Below the pieces are notes generated by a model that saw nothing but the letters and a program-made list of their open reading frames with translations, did no database searches and was not told the DNA's origin. Shown in pieces: positions 50,502-59,874 of a stretch of DNA of 64,000 nt. Numbering within the stretch: the first letter of the stretch is position 1; each line of letters begins with the position of its first letter. Both the position numbers and the translations under genes were made by a program. Source of the stretch: Paenibacillus shirakamiensis (lineage in GTDB: Bacteria > Bacillota > Bacilli > Paenibacillales > Paenibacillaceae); contig NZ_JAGGLD010000003.1 in NCBI RefSeq assembly GCF_017874255.1, positions 310,001 through 374,000 of the forward strand, given 5' to 3'.

Positions 50502-52250
50502 ATGAACGCTCAACCCCATTCTCAATCCCCTATTCCTATAGATTATGACCGAAGCTGGTTCACCCAGCTTGATGCTAAGTTAGAGAAAGGTGGCCCGTGG
50601 GACGACTGGAAACTCTTTGGCCTGTCCCTTCAAGCAGAGCAAGCTGGACTGATTCATGATTTTGAAGAAATGCAGTGTCTTAAGCACCTTCACGGACTTG
50701 AACCTTTGCCTCATCAGTTGGATACCGCTAAGAAAGTGCTGTTTGAGATGCGAGGACGGGCTATTTTGGCAGACGAAGTGGGTCTTGGTAAAACCATTGA
50801 AGCTGGACTTATATTAAAAGAATATTTGATTCGCGGACTTGTGCGTAAGGTGTTAATTCTTGTACCCGCCTCGCTGGTCTTGCAATGGGTCCGGGAGCTG
50901 AATAGCAAATTTGGCATTTCGGCTACCGCTCAGAAAAAGGCCCATTCATGGAGCTCTGACATTGTCGTTGCATCCATGGACACGGCTAAGCGAGAACCAC
51001 ATCGAGAGATTCTTATGAATGAAGAATATGATCTTGTCATAGTAGATGAAGCACATAAATTAAAGAACAAAAAAACTACCAACTACCAGTTTATGTTGCA
51101 GCTTCGCAAGAAATATTGCCTTTTGCTTACGGCCACCCCCGTACAAAATAATCTAGATGAACTTTTCAACCTCATTACACTTCTGAAACCGGGCCAGCTT
51201 GGTCGTCAAGGCGATTTTGCCGCCAATTTTGTGGTAGATAAGCGAATTGCCAAAAATGAAGATCAACTTAAAGGTGAACTGGCCAAAGTCATGATTCGTA
51301 ATCGGCGCGGTGATGGACAGCTTAACTTCACGAAGCGCATTGTTCGGAATGTCCCTTTAGATCTATCCCCCGAGGAGCAAGCATTGTATGACGGAGTGAC
51401 CTCATTCGTAAGAGATCAATATCAAGCTTCTGGCGGGAATTTGAACAGTATGTTATCGCTTGTTACCTTACAAAGGGAAGTGTGCAGCAGCCGCGATGCG
51501 GTCTTCGTGACGCTTGTTAATCTATCCAAGAAATTAGCTCCCGATTCTCCTGTTCGTGACCGGATTTGGGATTTAGTTCATGCCATCAAAGCGATTAAAG
51601 AAAATACCAAAGCTGAGACCACCATGAAGCTGATTGAGCAGATGAATGAGAAAGTTATCGTATTTACAGAATACAGAGCCACACAAGAATATTTGCTTAA
51701 TTATATGCGGGAGCGAGGCATGACAGCCGTTCCTTATCGTGGAGGCATGAATCGGGGCAAGAAGGATTGGATGATGGATTTGTTCCGCGGCAAATGCCAA
51801 GTGATGATTGCTACAGAAGCAGGCGGTGAAGGCATCAATCTCCAGTTCTGTCATCATATGATTAACTTTGATCTCCCATGGAATCCGATGCGTGTGGAAC
51901 AGCGTATTGGGCGAATTCACCGACTCGGACAAGAACATGACGTCAAAATATATAATTTGTCTACTCGAGGAACGATTGAAGAGCATATTTTGAATCTTTT
52001 ACACGAGAAAATCAATATGTTTGAATCCGTCATCGGCAGTCTGGATGTTATCCTTGAACGCTTCGAAAAGAAAACGTCCATCGAGAAAAGTCTCTATAAA
52101 ATTGTGCTTGAAGCAGGTACGGAAGAAGACATCCGCAGCAAAGTGAACGATCTCGGACAATCGCTAGACTCCATCAAACAAGAAGTAATCGAAGAAGATG
52201 TACATCCCTCAATGACCGATACCAATTTAGAACATCTATTAGGAGGGTAA
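50502..52250 (+). CDS. yqhH: SNF2-family ATPase/helicase YqhH
   Basis: 582 residues, close to B. subtilis YqhH. Helicase motifs are I (ADEVGLGKTIEAGLIL), II (LVIVDEAHKLKN), III (LLLTATPVQNNLDEL), and V/VI in the second RecA domain (ATEAGGEGINLQFC, RVEQRIGRIHRLGQ). This RapA-like SNF2 type lacks extra domains. Its role is unknown; it may remodel protein-DNA or RNA-polymerase complexes. The start is the ATG 8 bases after GGAGG. yqhG follows after 9 bp, the same pair as in B. subtilis, so they form an operon. Confidence 0.93.
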   Translation: MNAQPHSQSPIPIDYDRSWFTQLDAKLEKGGPWDDWKLFGLSLQAEQAGLIHDFEEMQCLKHLHGLEPLPHQLDTAKKVLFEMRGRAILADEVGLGKTIEAGLILKEYLIRGLVRKVLILVPASLVLQWVRELNSKFGISATAQKKAHSWSSDIVVASMDTAKREPHREILMNEEYDLVIVDEAHKLKNKKTTNYQFMLQLRKKYCLLLTATPVQNNLDELFNLITLLKPGQLGRQGDFAANFVVDKRIAKNEDQLKGELAKVMIRNRRGDGQLNFTKRIVRNVPLDLSPEEQALYDGVTSFVRDQYQASGGNLNSMLSLVTLQREVCSSRDAVFVTLVNLSKKLAPDSPVRDRIWDLVHAIKAIKENTKAETTMKLIEQMNEKVIVFTEYRATQEYLLNYMRERGMTAVPYRGGMNRGKKDWMMDLFRGKCQVMIATEAGGEGINLQFCHHMINFDLPWNPMRVEQRIGRIHRLGQEHDVKIYNLSTRGTIEEHILNLLHEKINMFESVIGSLDVILERFEKKTSIEKSLYKIVLEAGTEEDIRSKVNDLGQSLDSIKQEVIEEDVHPSMTDTNLEHLLGG

Positions 52251-52259
52251 ACTGACAGC

Positions 52260-53288
52260 ATGACCATGACCCCACAAGAAATCCATGATTATGTTCTAAC
52301 TTATCTGGAAAGCACGAATTGTACGCTGCTTGATCGGTCTGCACACCATATCACGGTTAAATTATCGGAAGAGGCGGATAAGGAATTGACCGGCCGGCCT
52401 TACTACTGGGGATTCATTGAACGAACTCAGACTGAGCCGGAGACGATGTCCTTTCTCTTTGTCTTTGATCCTGAACGCTATGATGAAGCGCAGCTCCTTA
52501 AGACCCGAGTGCCAAATACAGATACACGCCTGACCCAGTTTGCTCAGCCTGAAGGGAATACACTTGCCCCTGCTCCGACTCCGGCTGAAGGACAAGAGGA
52601 TACCATTCTTGGGCGATATTTTGGTATCGTCCGCCCCCTGCCTACCCCTGGTCCAGGAAGAATCCAGCGCGAACATATCTATTTTGGCAGTCCGAAGCTT
52701 AGACAGATCTTTGCCGCCGCTAGGCGAGGAAGCAGTGCGGTCTATGTATTTGAAGACCCGGGACAACGACAGCGGTCCACGCTTTTTCCGGCTGCATACG
52801 AACCTTGGCTTGGAGCCTGCTTCAAAGTGGAATTTGCGTGTGATATGAAGCGCGAAGAACTTCATTTTTATGGCATTTCCTTAGTTAGTGGAAGGATTGA
52901 TGAGCATTTTCAAGATCGCTTGAATGCCATTCAGCTCCAGACAAGGCTCCCTGAAAATGTCCATATGGAGCCTACGCAGTACCCGCCATCGGAGTGCCGT
53001 GATGCTCTGGAACGATGTCTTGAAGATAAAATCAGACAGCTTGATTCAAGCTGGGCTAACTCGGCAAAAGAAAGGCTTCAAGAGGAATTAGCAAGAATAG
53101 ATGGGTACTATCAAGATCTGCTTCTTGAACCTGAAGAAGATAAACGACTAGCTGTCCATGCACAATATGAAGCACGCAAGCAAGAAATACGTTGGCAATA
53201 TGAACCTCGAATTCGCGTATCCGTCATAAACTGCGGGATCTTTCATCTTCGTTCGGATGAATGGGGGAGAACTGAGCGTTATCGATAA
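52260..53288 (+). CDS. yqhG: YqhG family protein
   Basis: 342 residues of the YqhG family (PF11079), always found with the YqhH ATPase in Bacillales. Recognisable segments are YYWGFIERTQTEPE, GSPKLRQIFAAARRGS, RSTLFPAAYEPWLGACFKVE and the charged C-terminal helix before EIRWQYEPRIRVSVINCGIF. It appears longer than the Bacillus protein, with a Pro/Ala-rich insert around residues 98-110 and a longer tail. Function is unknown; its pairing suggests a partner or regulator of YqhH. Cytoplasmic. Confidence 0.88.
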   Translation: MTMTPQEIHDYVLTYLESTNCTLLDRSAHHITVKLSEEADKELTGRPYYWGFIERTQTEPETMSFLFVFDPERYDEAQLLKTRVPNTDTRLTQFAQPEGNTLAPAPTPAEGQEDTILGRYFGIVRPLPTPGPGRIQREHIYFGSPKLRQIFAAARRGSSAVYVFEDPGQRQRSTLFPAAYEPWLGACFKVEFACDMKREELHFYGISLVSGRIDEHFQDRLNAIQLQTRLPENVHMEPTQYPPSECRDALERCLEDKIRQLDSSWANSAKERLQEELARIDGYYQDLLLEPEEDKRLAVHAQYEARKQEIRWQYEPRIRVSVINCGIFHLRSDEWGRTERYR

Positions 53289-53436
53289 AAGACATCAAAA
53301 ATAGAACGGTCCTGACAAGCTCGTCCCGACACGTTGTAACACTCTTTGGATGGAGGACTAGCTAAACTAATGCTAGGAATAGTTATCCGTTCTCAGAGAA
53401 TATTCCTATAATTTCATTGAGGCAGGGGCCAATGCT

Positions 53437-54387
53437 ATGATTACAAGTTCTCGATTCACACGAATAGGGGTAGTAGGATTTGGATTAATCCTACTATTCA
53501 CTACTTATTTACCATGTGATATAACCGCGGCTGCGGCCGCAGTTATACCTCATTTAGATCGAAGGATCGCTTCAGCACATGCTTCCAATCCTTCAGATGA
53601 GCTGCAACATTTTGCTGAGGACATAGTCCATCGGCTCTCAAACACAGAATCCTTTGGAGGTTGGAGTTCTGCAGAACTTGCCATTGAAGCGCTCGGCCCT
53701 GGAACCCACGCCTGGCTAGTTACTGTAGGGTCATCTGTAGGGTATCTCATTATTAGCGCTAAAGAAGAAGGTGGTTATGCCCTTATTGAATATGGCAGGG
53801 GCTCACTTCCTCTCTTCGGACGCACTCAGTTAGATCATACACTAACTAGTCTCGCACTAAATAAAGATCATCTTAAAGTCGAAAAGTTTTATGCTGGCCC
53901 TACCCTAGCACAATGGAAACTTACGCAGACAGGAACAAACAGCATGCGTATCGCCACCTATTTAGATGCTTTATCCGGCGAACTTCTTCCCGAAACAGAT
54001 GCAAGCATCTACAAGCAGAGGGTAGCTTGGCTCAATACAAGCCATACCGTTTCTAACTCTGAGCTACAATTCCCTAAGTTAAACGAAATTACAGCAAACG
54101 CTTTCAATCCTTATGACAACATGTTATGGTTAACTAGAAAAGCTGTACTGAGTTCCTACACAGCCATTCCTGTACAGCTTATGCAGAACAAACAACTTGT
54201 CTTCACTTCTCAAGGAGGAACGCGCACGTATTCAACAGCTCTACCCTTGAATGGCATGCAGCGCTGGACAGGCAGTCCGAGTATACCAGATGTTGTGTAT
54301 CTCTTCTCCCAGTCGGAGACCTCCGAACGTTGGATTGCTCTCTCATCCCTTGAAGCATCTGGACAATTTTATAATACTAACCCGTGA
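53437..54387 (+). CDS. secreted protein of unknown function
   Basis: 316 residues with a signal peptide (about 1-35; hydrophobic VVGFGLILLFTTYLP then ITAAAAA). No family is recognised. The mature part has alternating strands, such as THAWLVTVGSSVGYLIISA and GYALIEYGRGSLPLFG, then MRIATYLDALSGELLP, reminiscent of PepSY/fungalysin-propeptide-like sheets but not enough to assign. No cysteine is conserved in pairs. GAGGCAGGGG is the ribosome binding site. A terminator follows, and the next gene is also secreted. Confidence 0.65.
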   Translation: MITSSRFTRIGVVGFGLILLFTTYLPCDITAAAAAVIPHLDRRIASAHASNPSDELQHFAEDIVHRLSNTESFGGWSSAELAIEALGPGTHAWLVTVGSSVGYLIISAKEEGGYALIEYGRGSLPLFGRTQLDHTLTSLALNKDHLKVEKFYAGPTLAQWKLTQTGTNSMRIATYLDALSGELLPETDASIYKQRVAWLNTSHTVSNSELQFPKLNEITANAFNPYDNMLWLTRKAVLSSYTAIPVQLMQNKQLVFTSQGGTRTYSTALPLNGMQRWTGSPSIPDVVYLFSQSETSERWIALSSLEASGQFYNTNP

Positions 54388-54408
54388 TACATACATAAAT
54401 GCAAGCAA

Positions 54409-54459
54409 CCAGCAAGGACAGCATGAGTCTACAATAGACCCGATATGCTGGCCTTTTTT
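54409..54459 (+). terminator. intrinsic terminator after the secreted-protein gene
   Basis: AAGGACAGCAT...AGTC pairs with GACC...ATATGCTGGCCTT imperfectly and is followed by TTTTTTC. Confidence 0.7.
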
Positions 54460-54521
54460 CGTTCATCCCCCATCGGTTTCACTTATTTTGATTATATATG
54501 GATTAGAAAGGATGTGTATTT

Positions 54522-55949
54522 ATGTCTCAAGAAGTACGCACAAAGTTCGATGCACCCAGAATCTTTGCATTTGCAATACTGTTGTTGTGTGTTCTTGCTT
54601 TTCAAGGAAGAGCACAGGCTGCATCCTCCGATGAACCAGGAGAATGGAAGGCGGGGATTGCCTATCCTCAGGGAACTACCGTTACATACTTAGGAAATCT
54701 GTATGAATCATTATCCACACATCAGAGCCAGACGGATTGGTTACCTACAGAGGCCTCTTCCTTATGGAAAAAGGTTGACCTCCTATCTTATGTACATATC
54801 GGTGGACGAGTAGTTCTCGCAGGTGAGGGGGTCAACTATAGTTGGCCAGGCATCTACTTTTCAGCTCGGTTTAAGGGAACAGGCATTGGGATTAAACTGG
54901 AAGATCCGACAAATCGCTATAAAGTCGAGATTGATGGAGCATCCTATCCATCCATTACAGCACCGGGAAATGTCACTCAATGGTTCCATGGGTTAAAAGA
55001 GGGGGAACATACCATCCGGCTGACTAAAGTATCGGAGACCTATTGGTCCTATGGGCGATTTGAAGGTTTTGTACCTGTGGAAGGTGGTACATTATTATCC
55101 CCACCTGCCTATGCAGCACGCCAGATCGAGTTCATCGGCGATTCCTTCACCGCTGGATTTGGAACTTTGTCTAATCAACGAGAGTGTAGTCAGGATCAGA
55201 TTGCTGCGACTACGGATGCGAGCCAGACCTTTGGCGCTTTCACCGCCCTTCAATTTGGCGCAGAATATCAGATTAATGGATTGTCAGGACGAGGAATGGT
55301 ACGGAATTACGGAGGAACGGACATTGAACATCCTTACCCCGTACTCTATAATCGTGATTTGATTAATGATCCCACTAGTGTAACCGCACCCAATGCATCA
55401 TGGAAGCCTCAGATTGTTGTCATTGAATTAGGCATAAATGATTTGTCTCCACTAGAGGCGGGTGAAAGTTATACCGCGGAAACCTTAAAACAAGCTTATC
55501 AAAAGGCTTATAATAACTTTATCGCGACTCTACGTACTAAATATGGAAGTAATGTTGATATTATCGTAAGCGCAACTCCTTTATGGCCTGATAATTTATT
55601 CCAGAAATATACGCAAGAAATTGTTACTGCACAACGTGCCGCGGGGGATCAACGTATCCACTATTTCTCCTTTGAAGGCATCACCCTGAACGGCTGCTTA
55701 TGGCATCCAACCGTAAGTGATCATCATCAAATCTCTGCACAGCTGAATCAATTCATCAATGCATTACCGAGTGCCTGGAATCGTATTCCCAAAGAGGCTA
55801 TGGTCTGGTCGGACCATACAACTTATCAATTAAATGATATCGTTGTATACAATGGCATCATTTATAGTAATATTAAAGCTCACACATCCAATGTAGGCTG
55901 GAATCCCGCTTCTTCTCCTACTCTTTGGAAAAAGGTAGTTTCTCAATAA
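54522..55949 (+). CDS. secreted CE2-type SGNH esterase with two CBM5/12 modules
   Basis: 475 residues. A signal peptide (about 1-33, cleaved after AQA) is followed by a CBM5/12-like module (EWKAGIAYPQGTTVTYLG...WLPTEASSLWKKV), a jelly-roll domain, and an SGNH hydrolase with nucleophile Ser in IEFIGDSFTAGFG, VIELGINDLSP and the late His in GCLWHPTVSDHHQIS. A second CBM5/12 module ends the protein (HTTYQLNDIVVYNG...LWKKVVS). The jelly roll plus SGNH is the layout of CE2 acetyl esterases that deacetylate xylan or mannan; CBM5/12 usually binds chitin or cellulose. Extracellular polysaccharide degradation is likely. Confidence 0.88.
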   Translation: MSQEVRTKFDAPRIFAFAILLLCVLAFQGRAQAASSDEPGEWKAGIAYPQGTTVTYLGNLYESLSTHQSQTDWLPTEASSLWKKVDLLSYVHIGGRVVLAGEGVNYSWPGIYFSARFKGTGIGIKLEDPTNRYKVEIDGASYPSITAPGNVTQWFHGLKEGEHTIRLTKVSETYWSYGRFEGFVPVEGGTLLSPPAYAARQIEFIGDSFTAGFGTLSNQRECSQDQIAATTDASQTFGAFTALQFGAEYQINGLSGRGMVRNYGGTDIEHPYPVLYNRDLINDPTSVTAPNASWKPQIVVIELGINDLSPLEAGESYTAETLKQAYQKAYNNFIATLRTKYGSNVDIIVSATPLWPDNLFQKYTQEIVTAQRAAGDQRIHYFSFEGITLNGCLWHPTVSDHHQISAQLNQFINALPSAWNRIPKEAMVWSDHTTYQLNDIVVYNGIIYSNIKAHTSNVGWNPASSPTLWKKVVSQ

Positions 55950-56013
55950 GATAGGTACTTAATGGTACTACCTACATTCATGAGTTAAGTTTAGTCCCTA
56001 TATGCTTTTAAAG

Positions 56014-56048
56014 CAGCGCCCCTTGTTTTTTAGAGGGGCTTTTTCTTT
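56014..56048 (+). terminator. terminator of the CE2 esterase gene
   Basis: AGCGCCCCT pairs with AGGGGCT over a T-rich loop and is followed by TTTTCTTTT. Confidence 0.75.
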
Positions 56049-56245
56049 TGAAATTTTTTCTTTTGTGAATATAAATTTCAGCCTTCATAACTGACCAATA
56101 TTCGTAAAAGAACTCTGCTGAGCTGAGGCTCGTGTCCTTTTTGGGCTTTGCAAAAAATCTATGCACAACAAGATTTCTTATAACTAAAACCGCCGGTGCT
56201 TTTATCCTTTGACCAATTAACTTTAAATCGTTGCAAATAACAAGG

Positions 56246-56304
56246 CAAAAAAACCTCTTAAATTTTACCATATCTTTAAATATGGTAAAACTTAAGAGGT
56301 TTTA
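56246..56304 (-). terminator. long hairpin terminator of the candidate immunity gene
   Basis: On the minus strand AAAACCTCTTAAGTTTTACC and its near-perfect complement close on a short loop; seven T follow. The stem is about 22 bp with one mismatch. Confidence 0.85.
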
Positions 56305-56306
56305 AT

Positions 56307-56927
56307 CTATCTCAGACTATGAGTCATTCCCAAATTATCGGAATCTTTATACTCAATATCTCGAATGAAAAGCCCTCTTTCCTCTGCCATTTTTTTTAAT
56401 TTTTCAATAAATTTCGGTTTTTTAGAATAGACCGGAAGTGAAAAATCATAATTACCTAAAATTACAGTTTTTTCATGAGGAAGATAAAAATCAAAAAATA
56501 TTATTTCTTTTAAGGTAAAGTTTAATATTACTTTTAAAAGCATTAAATCATGGGTCATGATAAATCTACTTTTGATTGACTTTTTTAAAATCAGTAAATT
56601 TTTATACTCTGTCTTCGTTACTCTTTCTTTAATATGAGTCAAGTTAAATCTGCTACCAAATAAATTTGAGCAGTTTATGATACATTCATGATGTGATAGT
56701 AGTTCAGAAAAAAATTTGATAAACTTAGGTCTATCATTGTTATCAAGATATTTATTAGAAAGAAGATCTAATGATTCACTTTCACTAAGTTTTTCGGGAT
56801 ATCGATCTAAAATTCCAAAGTTTAAAGTGGTATTCACCTTAAGTTCATCTTGCTCATCATCAGATAAAAGTAATTGGTTAAATTCGTAAAATTCTTTTGA
56901 TTCTTCCTTTGAAAGATTCTTTATCAT
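56307..56927 (-). CDS. candidate immunity protein next to Rhs toxin remnant
   Basis: 206 residues, no family recognised. It is Lys/Asp/Glu/Ser-rich, AT-rich in codon use compared with its neighbours, and predicted cytoplasmic, with motifs such as FSELLSHHECIINCSNLFG and NYDFSLPVYSKKPKF. Its ATG overlaps the TGA of a decayed Rhs/YD toxin C-terminus (ATGA) and has GAGGAG just upstream. In polymorphic toxin loci the gene in that place encodes the immunity protein, hence the call, which rests on position. The frame is intact and has its own terminator. Horizontal origin is likely. Confidence 0.6.
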   Translation of the reverse strand: MIKNLSKEESKEFYEFNQLLLSDDEQDELKVNTTLNFGILDRYPEKLSESESLDLLSNKYLDNNDRPKFIKFFSELLSHHECIINCSNLFGSRFNLTHIKERVTKTEYKNLLILKKSIKSRFIMTHDLMLLKVILNFTLKEIIFFDFYLPHEKTVILGNYDFSLPVYSKKPKFIEKLKKMAEERGLFIRDIEYKDSDNLGMTHSLR

Positions 56928-57360
56928 ATCTTTTTCTCCTCAATTAATCTCGCAGCATTTTTCCGAACTCGGTTAGTGCTTTTATTTTTGCCATTCAGAT
57001 CTTTTAGCTTCCACTTGCTTCCTCCAATGTAATTTATTCTTAAGTCTATTCTTGTCCTTTGAGCATCCTGATTAATCATTCCTTCATTCTTGTCGCGACA
57101 AATGCTGAACCTATAACTGAATCAATCCTTAAGCCTACTAATAGGTGGATCATAATGCTTTGCCATTAAATAATACAAGTTAGTTCCCACATCATATCTG
57201 TAACCAGCATATCGATAAGAATTTATATCAGCAAGGCTTTGCTTTTTTTAGCTAAATTACCCCATGCATCATAATTATAGTGTGCGACTTCATTTCCAAA
57301 AGCATCTGTAAGAATTACAATCTCCGTGCCCATTAAAATGGTAAAAGTTGTATCATCTGA
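56924..57360 (-). pseudogene. decayed Rhs/YD-repeat toxin C-terminus
   Basis: Read on the minus strand, ILTDAFGNEVAHYNYDAWGN is a typical Rhs core; it shifts frame at a run of seven A (57243-57249) and continues as INSYRYAGYRYDVGTNLYYL with MAKHYDP, the Rhs core end. A TGA at 57124-57122 then interrupts the frame, which goes on through RDKNEGMINQDAQRTRIDLR and STNRVRKNAARLIEEKKI to the TGA that overlaps the next gene. So the end of a WapA/Rhs-type polymorphic toxin survives, with one frameshift and one stop; the upstream body is gone. Confidence 0.8.
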
Positions 57361-57442
57361 TAGTGTTTCCCTTACAACTTGGTTTCTTACTGCCGTTTGC
57401 TACCTAATACTATAAGGAGGCAAAAAGCGAAAAAACTTTTCG

Positions 57443-57472
57443 AATAAAAAGAACCGGCTTTATGCCGGTTCT
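57443..57472 (-). terminator. minus-strand hairpin terminator
   Basis: AGAACCGGC-ATAAA-GCCGGTTCT on the minus strand is followed by TTTTATTCG. It is about 300 bp past yqzE and just upstream of the Rhs remnant. Confidence 0.75.
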
Positions 57473-57577
57473 AACCACTTCATCTTAATTTATTTGAAGC
57501 TTTAAAAACGATGATGAACGGAGCGAAGCATAGAGAAATGAAATCAGGGTTCTTGGTTCGCTTTTTAAAACTTTTGC

Positions 57578-57614
57578 GTGTCAGATAATTTTTCACTTTA
57601 GATAATTCGGACAC
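57578..57614. repeat. 37-bp element with inverted ends and internal direct repeats
   Basis: GTGTC at 57578 and GACAC at 57610 are inverted; between them GATAATT occurs twice (57584, 57601). It lies in the 250-bp gene-free stretch between yqzE and the Rhs remnant and resembles a recombination or transposon-end site, without proof. Confidence 0.4.
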
Positions 57615-57777
57615 TTTATCCTCACAAACTCAGGACTGTTTTTCAATCGCATAATTTTAGTATCGTAGTTCTAAATTTTCTTCCATACTTATCGTGTGAT
57701 AAGTTTTTAGGGAGACAGCTACTTATGTTAAACGAATTAACCTGTACGATTAAAGTGTGCTGCTTATTGCGGCTAGT

Positions 57778-58017
57778 TTATTGTTCATTATCCTGCTTGA
57801 CTGAGCTTGCAGTTAATTTTCGCTTCCACAAAGGTTCTGGTTCACTCTCCCACCACAACTCAATACCTAGGGGAATCATACCGAACCATTTACGACTCCA
57901 TGGCTCCTTGGTTTGTTTCTCCTTTTCATGCTCGCGTATACGCTCAGCCTTCGGTGTCTCCACGTAATGTACAACTTTTTCGGTAATTAACATCACAATT
58001 TCTTCGCCTGAAGCCAT
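57778..58017 (-). CDS. yqzE: YqzE family small protein
   Basis: 79 residues matching YqzE (PF14038), which is encoded near the competence comG operon in B. subtilis. Matching features are the N-terminal VVHYVETPKAERIREHEKEK and the central KEPWSRKWFGMIPLGIELWW. It is slightly longer than the Bacillus form owing to a C-terminal extension (LTASSVKQDNEQ). The function is unknown. GGAGG precedes the ATG. No com gene is in this window. Confidence 0.85.
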   Translation of the reverse strand: MASGEEIVMLITEKVVHYVETPKAERIREHEKEKQTKEPWSRKWFGMIPLGIELWWESEPEPLWKRKLTASSVKQDNEQ

Positions 58018-58169
58018 TTTTTACCGCCTCCATAATCATTCAAAGCGTATAAAGTGTAGTATCCATAGTATTCACCACTTCTGAACGTCATAATCCCTTT
58101 GAACGTGCATGATCTATCCATAATTGGCTCATTCTATAGAAAATGAACTGAAGAGGGGCAAGTGACAAA

Positions 58170-58871
58170 GTGAAACGTAAAACAAGTTTATTATTGGCAG
58201 CCAGTATCGCACTGTCCTGCTTCACTCCTTGGAGCAGTGAAGTTCAAGCCAAACCTCAAGATATTGAACGATTAGCCAAACACGCTTTTCCGGATTCTGT
58301 TGTTCTCATTGATGTGGGACATGGCGGAATTGATGGCGGTACTTCATTTGAAAAAATTTTGGAAAAGGATATTAACCTAGATGTCAGTCGCAAATTGTAT
58401 ATGATTCTTCGTAGCCAAGGGTTCAAGGCCGTACTTAATCGATCAGAAGATTACGCGCTAAGCGATGACAACCGTTGGCTAAAAAGCCGATCTCGGCATA
58501 TGCGAGATCTGGCTCAACGTAAAGGCTTGAGTCAAGAAATTACTACAGCTGTCGTAGTAAGCCTCCATGTGAACTGGGGACGTAACTCGATCAAGCGAGG
58601 TGCCCTCGTACTTCATCAAGATGAAGGTCGAAGCGTTTTACTAGCCCATGCCATTCAAGATCATTTAGACCATTATTATGACATCAACTCTTCTCCGGTA
58701 TTAGGCAAACCTTTTTATCTACTCAAACATACAGAAGTACCCGCTGTCATTGTAGAGATGGGTTTCCTCAGCAACCCGCTCGACCGCTCGATTATGGTAC
58801 GTACGAAGGGACAGACGGAATTAGCTGAAGCAATAGCTTCGGGTATTACGGCCTATTTTACAGAAATATAA
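58170..58871 (+). CDS. cwlD: N-acetylmuramoyl-L-alanine amidase, CwlD type
   Basis: 233 residues with a signal peptide (to about 27, cleaved after VQA) and one Amidase_3 domain. Zinc ligands are His51 in LIDVGHGGIDGG, Glu65 in KILEKDINLD and His in VVSLHVNWGR; the catalytic Glu is in VIVEMGFLSNP. The length and lack of cell-wall repeats fit CwlD, which removes stem peptides during spore cortex synthesis to make muramic-delta-lactam. GTG start with GAGGGG upstream. The deacetylase gene that converges with it encodes an enzyme that also fits a cell-wall role. Confidence 0.88.
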   Translation: MKRKTSLLLAASIALSCFTPWSSEVQAKPQDIERLAKHAFPDSVVLIDVGHGGIDGGTSFEKILEKDINLDVSRKLYMILRSQGFKAVLNRSEDYALSDDNRWLKSRSRHMRDLAQRKGLSQEITTAVVVSLHVNWGRNSIKRGALVLHQDEGRSVLLAHAIQDHLDHYYDINSSPVLGKPFYLLKHTEVPAVIVEMGFLSNPLDRSIMVRTKGQTELAEAIASGITAYFTEI

Positions 58872-58983
58872 AATAGACCCCGGTTCACAGATGTATCCTG
58901 CTTTCCAGAGTCTAAATAGATGTGTATTCATTCTGCCAGATGGGTAGGCATTATTTCCAAATGAGCGGTAGGCATGGCATTAC

Positions 58984-59874
58984 TTACGGAAGGATTATAT
59001 TAGGCTTTCCTTGTTCTCTAGCCAAATCACTCACCCCAACGAACTGAGCCTCTTTCTGCAGCTTCTCTATCGACTGTCTAAGAACGGAGGCTGTTTTTTT
59101 GCCTGAATGGCCCACATGACCGATCGTTACGCAGCTTTCATGTATCTTTAAAAATTCCGCTACTTTTTCGATTTGTCTGGCAATTGCAGCTTCTGAAGCG
59201 ACATCATCTAAAAAAATATGATTATCTACCTGAGGCAGTCCTTTGGCTCTGCATAGTTTACCCACAATAGATCTATAGTTCGTCTTACTATCCACAAAAA
59301 ATAACCCGCGCTCTTTGCATACATCTAACACGATAGACATAATGCGTTCATCTGCTGTAATTTTTGATCCCATATGGTTATTAATCCCCACCGCATAAGG
59401 AACATTATCAATCGCCTTCTCTACTCGTGACCTCACCTCTGCATCCGTAAGACTCGACAGGATTGCACCAGGTCCTAGCCAACTAGCTCGTCCTTGTTTG
59501 GGTTCCATCGGAAGGTGTAGCAGAACATCAAATCCCTTCTCATGAGCAAGCCTTGCATCTTTCTCTGTCGAGGGAAGGAATGGCATAACGGCCACGGTCA
59601 ATTTGACCGGCATCGCCATAATCTGTTCGGTTCCCACCATGTTATTGCCTAAATCATCGATAATGACGGCTAGCTTTTTAGTTGGTTGTTCTGTGTGGAC
59701 AAGAGCCGCTGATGAACCTTTTGCCTGTTCTCCTTTTATGTGCATAAGGGTAGCCGATGGTGCGCCTTGCTCTGCTTCTGCTTTAGGGGTATACCCTATC
59801 ATGACCAACACTAAAGCGGCCATCGTCAGCTTTAATTTATAGAAATTGGGTCTGTGCTTAAAATTGTTGTTCAC
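58984..59874 (-). CDS. divergent polysaccharide deacetylase (YibQ/DUF610 family)
   Basis: 296 residues. A signal peptide or anchor (about 1-35) precedes a PF04748 domain: LAVIIDDLGNNMVGTEQIMA with the Asp-Asp pair, DVLLHLPMEPKQG, GINNHMGSKITAD with the metal His, and FFVDSKTNYRS. The NodB-like fold suggests deacetylation of a cell-wall or polysaccharide substrate outside the membrane, though family activity is poorly tested. The GTG start has AGGAGAG seven bases upstream. The next 400 bp upstream hold no gene apart from the tRNA terminator. Confidence 0.88.
   Translation of the reverse strand: MNNNFKHRPNFYKLKLTMAALVLVMIGYTPKAEAEQGAPSATLMHIKGEQAKGSSAALVHTEQPTKKLAVIIDDLGNNMVGTEQIMAMPVKLTVAVMPFLPSTEKDARLAHEKGFDVLLHLPMEPKQGRASWLGPGAILSSLTDAEVRSRVEKAIDNVPYAVGINNHMGSKITADERIMSIVLDVCKERGLFFVDSKTNYRSIVGKLCRAKGLPQVDNHIFLDDVASEAAIARQIEKVAEFLKIHESCVTIGHVGHSGKKTASVLRQSIEKLQKEAQFVGVSDLAREQGKPNIILP

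Noticed and set aside
56008..56271. 87-residue minus-strand frame downstream of the candidate immunity gene
   Set aside because: Its ATG lies inside the terminator hairpin, it has no ribosome binding site, and its end overlaps the terminator of the convergent esterase gene.
57725..57967. + strand 80-residue frame
   Set aside because: It is antisense to yqzE, which has a recognisable family match and a good start site.
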